A stretch of DNA of 64,000 nucleotides. It comes from SG8-41 sp963802355 (GTDB lineage Bacteria > Pseudomonadota > Gammaproteobacteria > Burkholderiales > SG8-41). The notes beneath the pieces were generated by a model. That model saw only the letters and a list, made by a program, of their open reading frames with translations. It ran no database searches and was not told the origin of the DNA. The position numbers and the translations under genes were made by a program. Position 1 is the stretch's first letter. Each line of letters begins with the position of its first letter. The stretch spans positions 496,001-560,000 of the forward strand of contig CAWDIV010000015.1 of NCBI GenBank assembly GCA_963802355.1, given 5' to 3'. Shown here one piece after another: positions 45,309 to 55,274 of the stretch.

Positions 45309-46278
45309 ATGGGAAAGCTCATTCGTCTGGTGGTCGCGACAGCGATCCTTATGCTTATCGCACTGCCCGCCGCCGCGCAGTACCCCACCAGGCCTATTCG
45401 GTTCATCGTCCCCTTCCCGCCGGGCGGCGGCGTTGATATCGTGGCGCGGACAGTGGGAGAGAAGCTCGGTGCACGCCTCGGACAAACGGTCGTCATCGAC
45501 AACAGGCCCGGCGCCGGCACCACGATCGGGGCGTCCTTGGCGGCGAAAAGCGCGCCCGACGGTTATACGTTTCTGCTCGGCCCGGTCATCGGCCTGGCGA
45601 TCGTGCATGCGTATTACCGCAAGCTTGACTACGACTTGAGCCGCGATTTCGCGCCAATCACCAAGATCGGCTATGGCACCGTCGTGCTCGTCGTGCCGTC
45701 GAGCCTCGGCGTAAGCTCGGTAAAGGAACTCATCGCGCTCGCGAAAGCGAAGCCCGGTCAGTTGAGCTTCGCTTCCTCGGGCACCGGCGCTCTCGTTCAT
45801 CTTACCGGCGAGCTGTTCAAGCAGATGGCTGGCGTCGATATCTTCCACGTGCCTTACAAGGGCACAACGCAGCTGCTGCCTGACCTGATTGACGGAAGAG
45901 TCTCGCTGGCGCTCGACAGCATGCCGGCGCATCTGCCTCATATCAAAGCCGGCAGACTGCGGGCGCTCGGCGTTGCGAGCCGTAAGCGATCCGCCCAGTT
46001 ACCGGATGTGCCGACGATGAGCGAAGCCGGGTTGCCCGGCTTCGAATCGTATACGGACTACGCGCTATACGCCCCGTCCGCCATAGCGAAGGCCATCGTC
46101 GCGCTCCTGAACCGGGAAACGAACGCGGTCCTCCAGCTGCCCTGATGTGCGGGCGAAGCTCGCGGCAATCGGTATCGAGATTGCCGGCAGCACCCCGGAG
46201 GCGTTGCACAAAGAAGTGGTCGACGAAATCGCCAAGTGGACGAAAGTCATCAAGGACGCGAACATCAAGCCGGAATAG
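45309..46278 (+). CDS. Bug/TctC-family periplasmic solute receptor 5, one frameshift
   Basis: Signal peptide ending AAAQ, then YPTRPIRFIVPFPPGGGVDI, VVIDNRPGAGTT, DGYTFLLGP and HVPYKGTTQLLPDLIDG. At about 46140 CTGCCCTGATGTG has one extra C and creates a premature TGA. Dropping it gives PDVRAKLAAIGIEIAGSTPE through VIKDANIKPE and TAG at 46278, the normal family end. Total about 322 residues. GGGGAGG precedes the ATG at 45309. Confidence 0.85.
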
Positions 46279-46293
46279 CTCGCGCATGACCTG

Positions 46294-46524
46294 TTGAAAG
46301 CAGAACGCACGCTAATTGAATCACGTAAAAATCTTTCCATTCCGATAAAAGACACCAACGATATCCCGATCCTCGCGTGCGCCATTGCCGGGAAAGCGGA
46401 TAGGTTCGTGACTGGGGACAAGGAATTGCTCGATCCTCGGAAGTTCGAAGACCTAGCCGTCGTGTCGCCCCGCATCCTAGTCGGGGAACAGGCTATCCGC
46501 CGACGCCCAGATAGGTGGTCGTGA
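46294..46524 (+). pseudogene. C-terminal fragment of a PIN-domain (VapC-like) nuclease
   Basis: The segment IKDTNDIPILACAIAGKADR then FVTGDKELLDPRKFEDLAVV carries the late PIN acidic residues (D in KDTND, D in GDKELL). The N-terminal half with the first catalytic Asp is missing, and no antitoxin gene precedes it. It begins 15 bases after the Bug receptor stop from a TTG and runs into the 3' end of livF on the opposite strand. Probably a toxin gene remnant. Confidence 0.6.
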
Positions 46525-47191
46525 CCTGCCGGTCGACACGCAGCTGATCGGGCGTGCCTTCGAAGACCACGGTCCCGTGGTCGATCACGTAGACGCGGTC
46601 GGCGAGCTGGAGGGCCATCTCGGCGTTCTGCTCGACAAGGAGCATGCTGACGTGCTCCTGCTTGAGGGTGCGGATCGTTGCCATGACCGCGTCGACGACC
46701 AGAGGCGCAAGGCCCTGGGAGGGCTCGTCCAGCAGCAGGAGATCGGGGCCAGTGAGCAGGGCGCGCGCGATGGCGAGCATCTGCTGCTCGCCACCCGAGA
46801 GCTCGCGTCCCTTGTGGTTCAGCCGATCCCGCAAGGTCGGGAAGCGCTCGAGGACCGTCTCCATCTGCCAGCGTGAGCTCGCGCGCCGGGCGATGGCAAG
46901 GTTTTCGCGTGCGGTGAGGTAGGAGAAGATGCCGCGCGTTTCGGGAACGAGGGCGACGCCCATCTGGCTGATCGTGTGGGCGTCGAGCCCTGCGATGCTG
47001 CGGCCCTTGTAGAGTATCTCGCCCATACGGGGTGGGCTCAGACCGGTGACTGAACGCAGGGTAGTCGTTTTCCCCGCGCCGTTTCGGCCGAGGAGAGCGA
47101 CGACTTCACCTTCGGCCAGATTCAGCGACAGGCCGTGCAGGATGTGGCCCAGGCCGTAGTAGGTGTCGATGCTTTTGATCTCGAGGATCAT
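46493..47191 (-). CDS. livF: Branched-chain-type ABC transporter ATP-binding protein LivF
   Basis: 232 residues. Walker A GRNGAGKTTTL, signature LSGGEQQMLAIARALL, Walker B LLLLDEPSQGL and His-switch EQNAEMALQLADR; the length and lack of the C-terminal extension identify LivF rather than LivG. It overlaps livG by four bases. Last gene of the liv-type operon livJ-H-M-G-F. Confidence 0.93.
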   Translation of the reverse strand: MILEIKSIDTYYGLGHILHGLSLNLAEGEVVALLGRNGAGKTTTLRSVTGLSPPRMGEILYKGRSIAGLDAHTISQMGVALVPETRGIFSYLTARENLAIARRASSRWQMETVLERFPTLRDRLNHKGRELSGGEQQMLAIARALLTGPDLLLLDEPSQGLAPLVVDAVMATIRTLKQEHVSMLLVEQNAEMALQLADRVYVIDHGTVVFEGTPDQLRVDRQVTTTYLGVGG

Positions 47192-47943
47192 GCTGCGGTG
47201 GCCACGCCGCCCAGGTAGGCGCGGCGCACCTCGGGGTTTTTCTGGATTTCGTCGGGGGTGCCCTCGGCGATCAGGCTGCCGAAGTGCATGACCGAGATGC
47301 GGTCGGAGACCCTCATGATGATGTCCATCTTGTGCTCGATGAGCACGATCGTGTAGCGGCCCTTGAGCGCGCGCACCAGCGCGACCATTTTGCGCGTTTC
47401 TTCGGGGGACAGGCCTGCGGCCGGCTCGTCCAGCAGCAGCACCCGCGGCGCCGCGGCGAGTGCGATGGCGAGCTCGAGCTGGCGCTGCTCGCCGTGCGAG
47501 ATCTCGCGCGCCACTTGATTTTCTTTGCTGGATAAACCCACGTCGGAGAGCGCCTGCCGCGCCCGCTCGGTGACCTCCGCGTAGCGGTCTTTCTTTTTCC
47601 AAAGCAGGCCTTTCCACGACGGCCCGGTCGCAAAGGCCGCGACCCAGGCATTGTCGAGCAGCGAAAACGCGGGGAACACGTTGGTGCGCTGGAACGATCG
47701 CGCGAGGCCCAGATGCGCGATGCGGTGCGCCCGCGTGCCGGTTATTTCCCTTCTATCCAGCAGTATCCGGCCTGAGGTCGGGACAAACGTGCCGGTCAGC
47801 AGGTTGAAAAGCGTGGTCTTGCCCGCGCCGTTGGGGCCGATGATCGAGTGCAGGCTGCCGGCCTCGATATTCAGCGTGACATCGTTGACCGCAGCGAGCG
47901 CCCCGAAAGACTTGGTCAGATTTTCTGTTTGGAGAATCGCCAT
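47188..47943 (-). CDS. livG: Branched-chain-type ABC transporter ATP-binding protein LivG
   Basis: 251 residues. Walker A GPNGAGKTTLFNLL, the LivG-type LARSFQRTNVF, signature SHGEQRQLELAIALA, Walker B LLLDEPAAGLS, and the BPD/LivG C-terminal extension VIAEGTPDEIQKNPEVRRAY-like end. The ATG at 47943 lies inside the 3' end of livM (28-base overlap). It energises import of the ligand caught by the binding protein at 49700-50929. Confidence 0.93.
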   Translation of the reverse strand: MAILQTENLTKSFGALAAVNDVTLNIEAGSLHSIIGPNGAGKTTLFNLLTGTFVPTSGRILLDRREITGTRAHRIAHLGLARSFQRTNVFPAFSLLDNAWVAAFATGPSWKGLLWKKKDRYAEVTERARQALSDVGLSSKENQVAREISHGEQRQLELAIALAAAPRVLLLDEPAAGLSPEETRKMVALVRALKGRYTIVLIEHKMDIIMRVSDRISVMHFGSLIAEGTPDEIQKNPEVRRAYLGGVATAA

Positions 47944-48842
47944 GACACGAAACGGGACCACGCCTCTACCACACCACCACGGAAGAAGAGCACCACGATC
48001 ACGAAAGCCACGCCGAGAAGCAGCGGCCAGCGCGCCCACATCACGCTCACCGACTCCGACAGCCAGATGAAGATGAACGACCCGATGATCGGCCCGTAGA
48101 GCGAGCCACTGCCGCCAATCAGCGTGGCGAACACGACGTTGCCCGAGAACACGAAGCTGATTGCTTCCAGCGGCACGATGCCGAAGAGCATCGCGTAGAG
48201 CACCCCCGCCAGACCGGAGAAGGCGCCGCCGATGACGAAGGCGACAAGCTTGAAGCGCGGCACGTTGTAGCCCACCGCCTCGGCGCGCACCTCGTTCTCC
48301 CGGATCGCCTGCAGGATCTTGCCCAAAGGCGACTCGACGACCCGCTTCATTACCCAAAGAGAAATCAAGAAAAGGACCGATACGAAGATGTAGTAGTTGA
48401 GCGGATCCTTGAAGTCGATACCGAGAAACACCGGGCGCCCGATTCCCGGCATGCCGTCCTCGCCGCCGGTGACGCTGGTCCACTGGTAGGCGATGAAGTA
48501 GAAGAGCTGGTTCAGCGCGAAGGTCAGCATGATGAAGTAGATACCGGAGCGCTGCACGCAGAGGTAGCCCACCAGCAGGGCCGAGAGTGCGCCGACGCCA
48601 ATGCCGACGCCGAGAGCCGCGAAGACGTTGATGGCGTAGTGCTTGAGGAGGTAGCCCGCCACGTAAGCTGCCGAGCCGAAGAAGGTCGACTGGCCGAAGG
48701 AAAGGAGCCCCGTGTAGCCCAGGAGCAGGTTCAGCCCCAGCCCGAAGATCGCGAAGATCCAGATCTCGGTGGCGATGGCGTGGCGCACGAGGAGCGGCAG
48801 CAGCACTACCGCCGCGAGGATCGCAAGATTTGTCTTGTTCAT
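47916..48842 (-). CDS. livM: Branched-chain-type ABC transporter permease LivM
   Basis: 308 residues with about nine hydrophobic segments. Family landmarks are NLLLGYTGLLSFGQSTFFGS, the EAA-like loop ILQAIRENEVRAEAVGYN, and SGVVFATLIGGSGSLYGP-like TLIGGSGSLYGPIIGS. Forms the membrane channel with LivH. Four-base overlap with livH. Confidence 0.92.
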   Translation of the reverse strand: MNKTNLAILAAVVLLPLLVRHAIATEIWIFAIFGLGLNLLLGYTGLLSFGQSTFFGSAAYVAGYLLKHYAINVFAALGVGIGVGALSALLVGYLCVQRSGIYFIMLTFALNQLFYFIAYQWTSVTGGEDGMPGIGRPVFLGIDFKDPLNYYIFVSVLFLISLWVMKRVVESPLGKILQAIRENEVRAEAVGYNVPRFKLVAFVIGGAFSGLAGVLYAMLFGIVPLEAISFVFSGNVVFATLIGGSGSLYGPIIGSFIFIWLSESVSVMWARWPLLLGVAFVIVVLFFRGGVVEAWSRFVSWRFSKQKI

Positions 48843-49696
48843 CTGATACCAAACAAACCCTGGGGTCGGATAACCAGCACCGCCGCCATCACCAGATAGA
48901 TCACCGCGACCGAGGCCTCGGTCCAGTAGGCCGCCACGACAGCCTGGGCGACGCCGATCAGCACGCCGGCGGCGATGGCGCCCAGCACGTTACCCATGCC
49001 GCCGAGCGCGACGACCACGAAAGCGATGCCCAGCATGTCCACGCCCATGCCTGGCGAGAGCCCGCGGATCGGCGCGGTGAGCGCGCCGGCGATCCCCGCG
49101 AGGTAGGCGCCAAGCGCAAAGGCTACGGTGAACAGGCGGTGGATGTCGATGCCGAGCAGCGACACCATCTCCTTGTTCTCTATGCCGGCGCGCATGATCG
49201 CGCCGTAGCGCGTCTTCTCGAGGAACAGCCATGTGGCGACCACCAGCAGCCCCGCGACCACCATGACGAACAGGCGGTACTTGGGATAGAAGGTGAAACC
49301 GAGGTCGACCCCGCCGCGCAGGATCGGCGGCGGCAGCTGGCTGATGCCGACCGGCCCCCAGATGAGGATGATGCTCTCGGCGATGATCAGCGACAGGCCG
49401 AAGGTGAAGAGCAGCTGGTAGTCGTGTCCCGCCGCGTAGAGCCGGCGGATCCCCGCGTACTCGATGGCGAGCCCGAGCAGCGCTACGCCGATCGGCGCCA
49501 CCACCAGCGCGACCCAGAAATTCCCGACGGCATTGATCGCACTGACCATCAGGTATGCGCCCACGGCGAACAGCGCGCCGTGAGCGAAATTGGGGATGTT
49601 CAGGATCCCCGCGATCAGGGCCAGCCCCAGCCCCATGAGGGCATAAAGCATCCCCGTCGCGATCCCGTTAAGGATCTGACCGAAGAGTAGATTCAA
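48839..49696 (-). CDS. livH: Branched-chain-type ABC transporter permease LivH
   Basis: 285 residues with around eight hydrophobic segments. NGIATGMLYALMGLGLALI at the N-terminus, IPNFAHGALFAVGAYL, and ALGGMGNVLGAIAAGVLIGV near the C-terminus are LivH landmarks. The EAA-like loop AIMRAGIENKEMVSLLGIDI is intact. Three bases separate it from the binding-protein gene. Confidence 0.92.
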   Translation of the reverse strand: MNLLFGQILNGIATGMLYALMGLGLALIAGILNIPNFAHGALFAVGAYLMVSAINAVGNFWVALVVAPIGVALLGLAIEYAGIRRLYAAGHDYQLLFTFGLSLIIAESIILIWGPVGISQLPPPILRGGVDLGFTFYPKYRLFVMVVAGLLVVATWLFLEKTRYGAIMRAGIENKEMVSLLGIDIHRLFTVAFALGAYLAGIAGALTAPIRGLSPGMGVDMLGIAFVVVALGGMGNVLGAIAAGVLIGVAQAVVAAYWTEASVAVIYLVMAAVLVIRPQGLFGIR

Positions 49697-49699
49697 AAA

Positions 49700-50929
49700 C
49701 TAAAAACCACCGATATCCTTGCAGGCGGCATATTCCTTCGGCAGCGGCGCGTCGCCGGTGGCGATGATGTCGGCGAAATCCGTCGGATGCTTCATCGCCG
49801 ACTTCGTCTTGCAGCGCATGAAGAAGTATGGCCGGATGTTCTGGTGCGTGGCGGCGTCCATCCGCATGGGCCCAACGATATCGTTGACCTCGATCCCCTC
49901 CAGCGCCTTGATGACGTCCTGCACCTCGGCCGACTTGGCCTTGTCGAAGCCGGCGAGCAGCAACCGGGTCATGGAGTAGGAAGCCGAGGGCGCGTAGCCC
50001 GGCGGGTTGCCCCACTTCGTCTGATAGCTCTTGACGAAGGCCTTGGCCACCGGCGTATCGGCGGTGTAGTAGAAGTTCGACCCGACCCAGGTGTTCTCGC
50101 GGATCTCGGGCGTGAGCTGCACCAGCTCTTCCACGCCGGAAGACCAGCTCATGATCAGCGGGATCTTCGGCGTGAGGCCGAAGTTGAAGATTTCGCGCGC
50201 GCCGGCGACCGCATCGCCGCCGAAGTTGATCATCACCACCACGTCGGGCCGGTTCGCCGCCGCCTTCTGCGCGTAGTTGGAGAACTCGCGCTCGCCCAGC
50301 GGATGGCGGTCGGCGCCGACGAACTCGATGCCGTGCGTCTTGCCAACCTCCTTGATGTACTTCTCGACCGACCAGCCGAACGCGTAGTCGGCGACCAGCA
50401 GGTGCCAGCGCCTCGCCTTCGGGTTGGCCTTCATGAAGGCGTCCACCACGGTCTTCGCTGCCGTGTACGGGCTCGCCGCCCACTGGAACGAGTAGCGGTG
50501 GCAGCGCGACCCGGAGATGTCCTCCGTGCCACCACTGAAGAGGTGCACCACTTTCTTGCGCTTCGCCACCTCCGACACCGCGAGCGCTACGCCGGAAGAC
50601 CAGGGCCCGATCATGAAGCGCGCGCCTTCGCCGTCGATTGCCTCTTCGGCGCGCCGGGTGGATGTGCCCGCCTGCGTGGCGCCATCGCGCGTGACGTACT
50701 TGATGGGCCGGCCGAGCACTTTCATGTCGCGCTCCTCAAGCGCCATGCGCGTCCCGCGGTCGTTGAGCGGCCCGACGTCGGCGAAGGCGCCAGTCTGATC
50801 CCACAGGCCGAGAATCACGATCTCTTTCTGCTGCGCCCGGATGATCCCCGGAAAACCAAACCCGGTCGCGGCGCCTGCGGCCCCGAGCGCTCCAATTTTC
50901 AGGATGTCCCTACGCTTGAGCTGGCTCAC
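49700..50929 (-). CDS. ABC transporter periplasmic binding protein (LivJ/AmiC/UrtA type)
   Basis: 409 residues. A twin-arginine signal (SQLKRRDILKIGALGAAGAA) suggests Tat export and folding before secretion, common for this group in Betaproteobacteria. The Peripla_BP_6 fold starts VILGLWDQTGAFADVGPLND. The ligand may be an amino acid, amide, urea or an aromatic acid; nothing in the sequence decides. First gene of the operon livJ-like, H, M, G, F. Confidence 0.88.
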   Translation of the reverse strand: MSQLKRRDILKIGALGAAGAATGFGFPGIIRAQQKEIVILGLWDQTGAFADVGPLNDRGTRMALEERDMKVLGRPIKYVTRDGATQAGTSTRRAEEAIDGEGARFMIGPWSSGVALAVSEVAKRKKVVHLFSGGTEDISGSRCHRYSFQWAASPYTAAKTVVDAFMKANPKARRWHLLVADYAFGWSVEKYIKEVGKTHGIEFVGADRHPLGEREFSNYAQKAAANRPDVVVMINFGGDAVAGAREIFNFGLTPKIPLIMSWSSGVEELVQLTPEIRENTWVGSNFYYTADTPVAKAFVKSYQTKWGNPPGYAPSASYSMTRLLLAGFDKAKSAEVQDVIKALEGIEVNDIVGPMRMDAATHQNIRPYFFMRCKTKSAMKHPTDFADIIATGDAPLPKEYAACKDIGGF

Positions 50930-51000
50930 GTCCGCTCCTCCCCTCGAAAGCCGTGAAATTGCAGTCTACTACGGTTCGGAAACTCGATGACGCTCACTTC

Positions 51001-53700
51001 CTACGCCGTTTCGATCGGTCTCGGAGGGACTGGCGCCACGTACCCGACTACGAGCAAGAGCACGCCCACGGTAATAATGGAAACGACACTCTCTACGGCG
51101 CTCGCCCTGGGAAGCTCGATGATCAGAAGCTTCAGCATCACGGCGCCCATGAGCACGGAGCCCACGATCCACATTTGACGGATACGGCATCGCGTGGCGA
51201 CGAACATGGTGCCAAGCGCGAGCACGGTCCACAGAATGGTGACGCACATCTGGACGAAATTCGATTCGAGCAGGGCCTGAAATTGGTAAGGGACGCCGGC
51301 ATAGTGGTGCAGCGTCCGCAGCAGGACGGCATTGGCCCAGAAGAAAACCGCCACGCACCACGCGGTGACCGGCCAGGTGGCGGGAAATTCACGGGGTCCA
51401 TCGATGCCCGACGCGCGTACCGCGCGCCACCAGTAGACCACGACTGCGAAAGCGAGGACGTGCGCGAGGTCCAGGGGGTTCAGCAATGGGATGTAGCGTG
51501 GCGAAGCAGGCTCGGTATCGCTGGGAATATTAGAGTAGAGCATCCAAAGGGCGAGAAACGCCACGAGCGGCTTGGCTCCGTCCCACAGATACGCGCTGCG
51601 GTAACGCACCACCGGCCAGGAATTGCGCATTGCGGCAACCAACGCTAGCAGGGCGATGGGCACCAGGACCCACGCCACAACGGGCCACTGGTATTGGACC
51701 TTGGCGACGTGACCGATCCGCCACGCCACCTCCCACGTGCCCACCGCAGCGAGCAACCACATGCCAAGGATATGCGCGTAGGAGAGGTCGCGCGGGTAGA
51801 CGTCCTCGTGGCGCCGCAGTATGCGGAAATGAAACAGGAATGCGACCGGCCACGCCGCAGCGCCCAGACCCGCCAGCGGATGACCGTCCGGGCGCTCGAT
51901 AACCTGAAAGACCAGAATGATAGCCATCAGCGGCGCCAGCGCGAGCGCCGGGAACCTCGCCGTCGACCGGCCGCGGCCCCAGAGTAAGCTGCATACTGCG
52001 CAGGTGCCGGCGAAAAAGAGCAGCGCAGCACTGAGCACGTCCTCGCGCGCCACATGAACCGAGATCTCGTGCAATCCAGCCAGCAGCCACCAGGCGAGCC
52101 CCCACAGGAATAACGCGCCCGATGCCTGCATGCGGAAATCACCGGCATCGCCGGGATGACGCGACATAATGCGACTGCACCCAAGCCCCGCCGCCGCAAT
52201 GAATATGCAACTCCAGAAGAAGCCGTTCCATACCGGTGGCTCGATTGCTCCGGAACGCATGTCGGCAATCAACGCGACGCCGGCCCCGAGCTGCAGCAGC
52301 AGTCCGGCGATGCGCACCAATAGCTTCCCCTGCCGGCTGCCTATCCAATAGACGGCTGCCCCTTCCAACGCCCACAGTCCCGCAGTCCAGCGTCCATCGA
52401 GCGCGAGCGGCAGGGTGATCGTCGCGAAGATGAGACCCAACGCAAAGAAGGCTTCCACCAGCATCCGCAGGGTTTCCCGATAGCGGCGATGGAGCGCTGC
52501 GGCAAGGATCAGGTAGAAGGCGGATACCGCAATCGCGCTCCATGCCGCGCCGTGCTCGAAATGACGCACCAGCTGGATCTGGAGAGCGAAAGCGAGCAAC
52601 GGCGCGCCGAACACGAGGGTGCTGTCCACATAGTCGTCGAATCGCGGCGCCTGACGCCAGGCATGTATCACTGCAAGGCCCACGTAGAGCAGGAAGAACA
52701 GGATCAGAAACGGTTCGGTACTGCCGAAATGTTGCGGCAGGTAGAAGCGAGCGCCCCACACCGATGCGACGCCGAAGGTGAACAACAGCCCCAGCACGTT
52801 CAGCGATCGCCACGACTTGTGAAACGCGATGGCAAAGATACCCAGATTCAGCACCAGGTAGTAGCCGAACAGCATTAGGGGGCTCGCGTCGCCATTCATC
52901 AGTAGCACCGGAGCCAGAAAGCCGCCGGCTATGCCCAGTATCGCGATCCATTGGGCGTTCTGCTTGACGGCAAGATACCCGGCGAGCGCGACGACGGCGA
53001 CGAGCAGGACGAACGCCGCGTTGCCCTGCAGGCAGATCGAAGCCATAGGACGTGCCGAACACGGCAAGGTACAGCAGGCCCACGCCGCCGCCCTGCAGCG
53101 CCTCACCGTACGCGGGACGTTTGGCCCGCAGCCACCAGCCGATGGCGAGGAGAAAGACCGCTGCCAGCGCCACGCCGACCAGGCGCGCTCCAATCGGCAG
53201 CACTCGGACGCTTTCGTAGGCGTACTCGATAAGAACGCCATGCCAAAGAACAGGACGATCACGCCCACGCGGACTGCCGTGTTGCCGCTCACGAGCCAGA
53301 CCCAGAGACGCTTCCAGACGGAGAGCTCCGTCATCGCAGCGTCGGACAGATTGTCGATCGACGCGCTCGCGCGGTTCGTCCATGCGGGTTGCCGATCGCG
53401 CCGGCGTTGCGGTCAGCGGCGCCTCGCGCTGCGGCGCAGTCGTCGACAGGCTGCAAGTGCCTCACCTGCTCGCGCAGCGCGTGGACCGACTCTTCGAGGC
53501 GCGCATGCGCGCCCGCTCTCGTTCGACCCACATGCCCAGCATCATTACGACGACGGCACCGGCAAGCGCAGCGAGGACGGCGTCCAGGAGAGCGCCTGTC
53601 CGCCAGTAGAGGATCCCGCCCAGTAGCAGCCGCTCAGGAGCCCGATGAGCCCCACGCGGGGAGTCCAATCACGAACCAGCGCGTCGTACCACGATTTCAT
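51001..53700 (-). CDS. DUF2339 multi-pass membrane protein, frameshifted near the N-terminus
   Basis: The last 690 residues are one intact frame with over 20 hydrophobic segments. The 5' part is broken: between about 53050 and 53235 the family sequence (FLIEYAYESVRVLPIGARLV, WWLRAKRPAYGEALQGGGVG, LLYLAVFGTSYGF) is in another frame. Further upstream the N-terminal anchor and coiled coil (LLDAVLAALAGAVVVMMLGM) begin at an ATG at 53700. Corrected length is about 900 residues, normal for DUF2339, whose function is unknown. It follows the cytochrome genes in the same direction, 95 bp apart. Confidence 0.8.
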
Positions 53701-53794
53701 CGCATTCCCCTTACCGGGCGGGCGGACGATACCCGCCCGCGCGGTGCGCGCCGGAGATCCCGCGGCGCTTCCGTTTGGGTGCTATGGCGCTCAT

Positions 53795-55262
53795 TTACAG
53801 CGTCTTCAGATACTCGATCAGCGCATCCTTTCGCGGTTCGGACAGCTCGTGCCGAACTCATGGCCCTGATTGCTGCCCGCTTAGTGGTCACGTCAGTAGG
53901 AGTGCCCACTTCCTGCGCTTCCGGCGCGTCGGCTGAAAAAGCCGACATTCACGGGGTCGTAGAGGTCGTATCCCCGCCAGAACAGCCTGGGCCGCTCCGC
54001 CACGGGCTTCAGCAGGTCGCGCAAGGTCGGCACGGAGCCGTTGTGCAGGTACGGCGCGCGCAGCCAGATGCCGTCCAGGAACACCGCGTTGTAGCCCTCG
54101 AGCGTCTCCTCGACCAGGCCCTTGCGCTCGATGCCCATACCGCGAGACGACCTTGTTCGCCTCGATGGCGGCCTGCTTGTTCCAGGAATCGAGCCGGCCC
54201 CGATCGGTATTGACCGCCGACAACGGCAGACGCGTGCCGGTCTTGTCGCTGGCGTGGCAGCGCGCGCATTCGCGATCGAACACGGCCTTGCCCTGCCGCG
54301 GCCTTTTTCTGCATCGATCGTGAAGCGGGAACTCGGGCGGCGGCTTCTCGCGCAGGTATCGCAGCAGCCAGTCCACCTGCCCGAGAAATTCCTGCTTGTC
54401 GTGGGCGGCGCGCCGAGCAGGCCGAGCGCGGAGTCGATCACGACCGAGTAGGCATCGTGGCTGTCGCCCGCCCAGTTCAGCGTGGTGCCCTTCTCTGGTC
54501 GTACTTCTTGAGATTCCAGATGGAGGGCATGTCGGTCGGCCCGAACGTGTCGTCCATCGGCGAGCTTGATCATGAAGTACTTGGTGAGGTTCATGGCGTC
54601 GTCGCGCCCGCGGCCCCAGTCCGGGAAATCTTTGCGGTAGATCCATTTGAACTGGGCCTCGCGCTCAGCAGGCGCTTCTTGGTGATCGGGATGAGGAGGA
54701 AGCGGTAGATCAGCCGGTCGATCCAGGAGAGGTCGGTGACCAGCTTGATCTCGCGCATCAGATCGTCGGCGTTGAAGCGCGGATCCTTGCCGCAGTCGAC
54801 CAGGAAGCGGAAATATGCCTCGACGTTGGTGTGGGCCGGGCCGGCGGTCACGAAGCGTCGGATTCTCGTTGTTCGCGAGCGCGGTAGCTCGCGGTGTGGC
54901 AACGGCGCAGTTGTTGGCACGCGCGGGAAGCCGATCGTCTTCTTGGTGAAGCCGACGGGCAGCTCCTGTCCCTGCTCCCACGCCACGCCGAGCGAGGCGA
55001 GCCCGCCCGGCCCGGGCAGCTTGTCCGGGAACATGCGCGGCATGCACGTAGAAGATCCAGTACGGGATGCCGGCGTCGTGCTCCGCGCCGATGGAGCCGT
55101 ACTTGAAGCGCATCTCGGGCGTCGCGGCACCCAGTCGGGCTGCGGCTCCTCGCGGAAGAACTTGTACCAGCCGAAGAGGCGCCAAGCGCCGCCACGCACC
55201 AGAATCACGACGCGCCAGCGCACGTTCTTCCGTTGCCGCGCGTCCATTTCCGCCGCGTCCAT
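53795..55262 (-). pseudogene. Di-haem c-type cytochrome C (about 485 residues), many indels
   Basis: Pieced together from all three frames: RQRKNVRWRVV anchor, FFREEPQPDWV, MRFKYGSIGAEHDAGIPYWI, a first haem site NNCAVCH (one T missing), the block LVDCGKDPRFNADDLMREIK, the second haem site ECARCHASDKTG, APYLHNGSVPTLRDLLKP, and the end GHEFGTELSEPRKDALIEYL. About ten single-base indels are needed. It is a paralogue of the neighbouring 55275-56790 gene. The end motif is shared with MauG/peroxidase-like di-haem proteins. An N-terminal membrane anchor suggests a periplasm-facing protein. GAGGGGA precedes the ATG. Confidence 0.7.
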
Positions 55263-55274
55263 GGTCGAGTCCCC

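Noticed and set aside
46493..50929. A complete urea (Urt) or amide transporter assignment for the liv-type operon
   Set aside because: The binding protein has no ligand-specific motif I can read, and no urease or amidase is adjacent; I keep the general family name.
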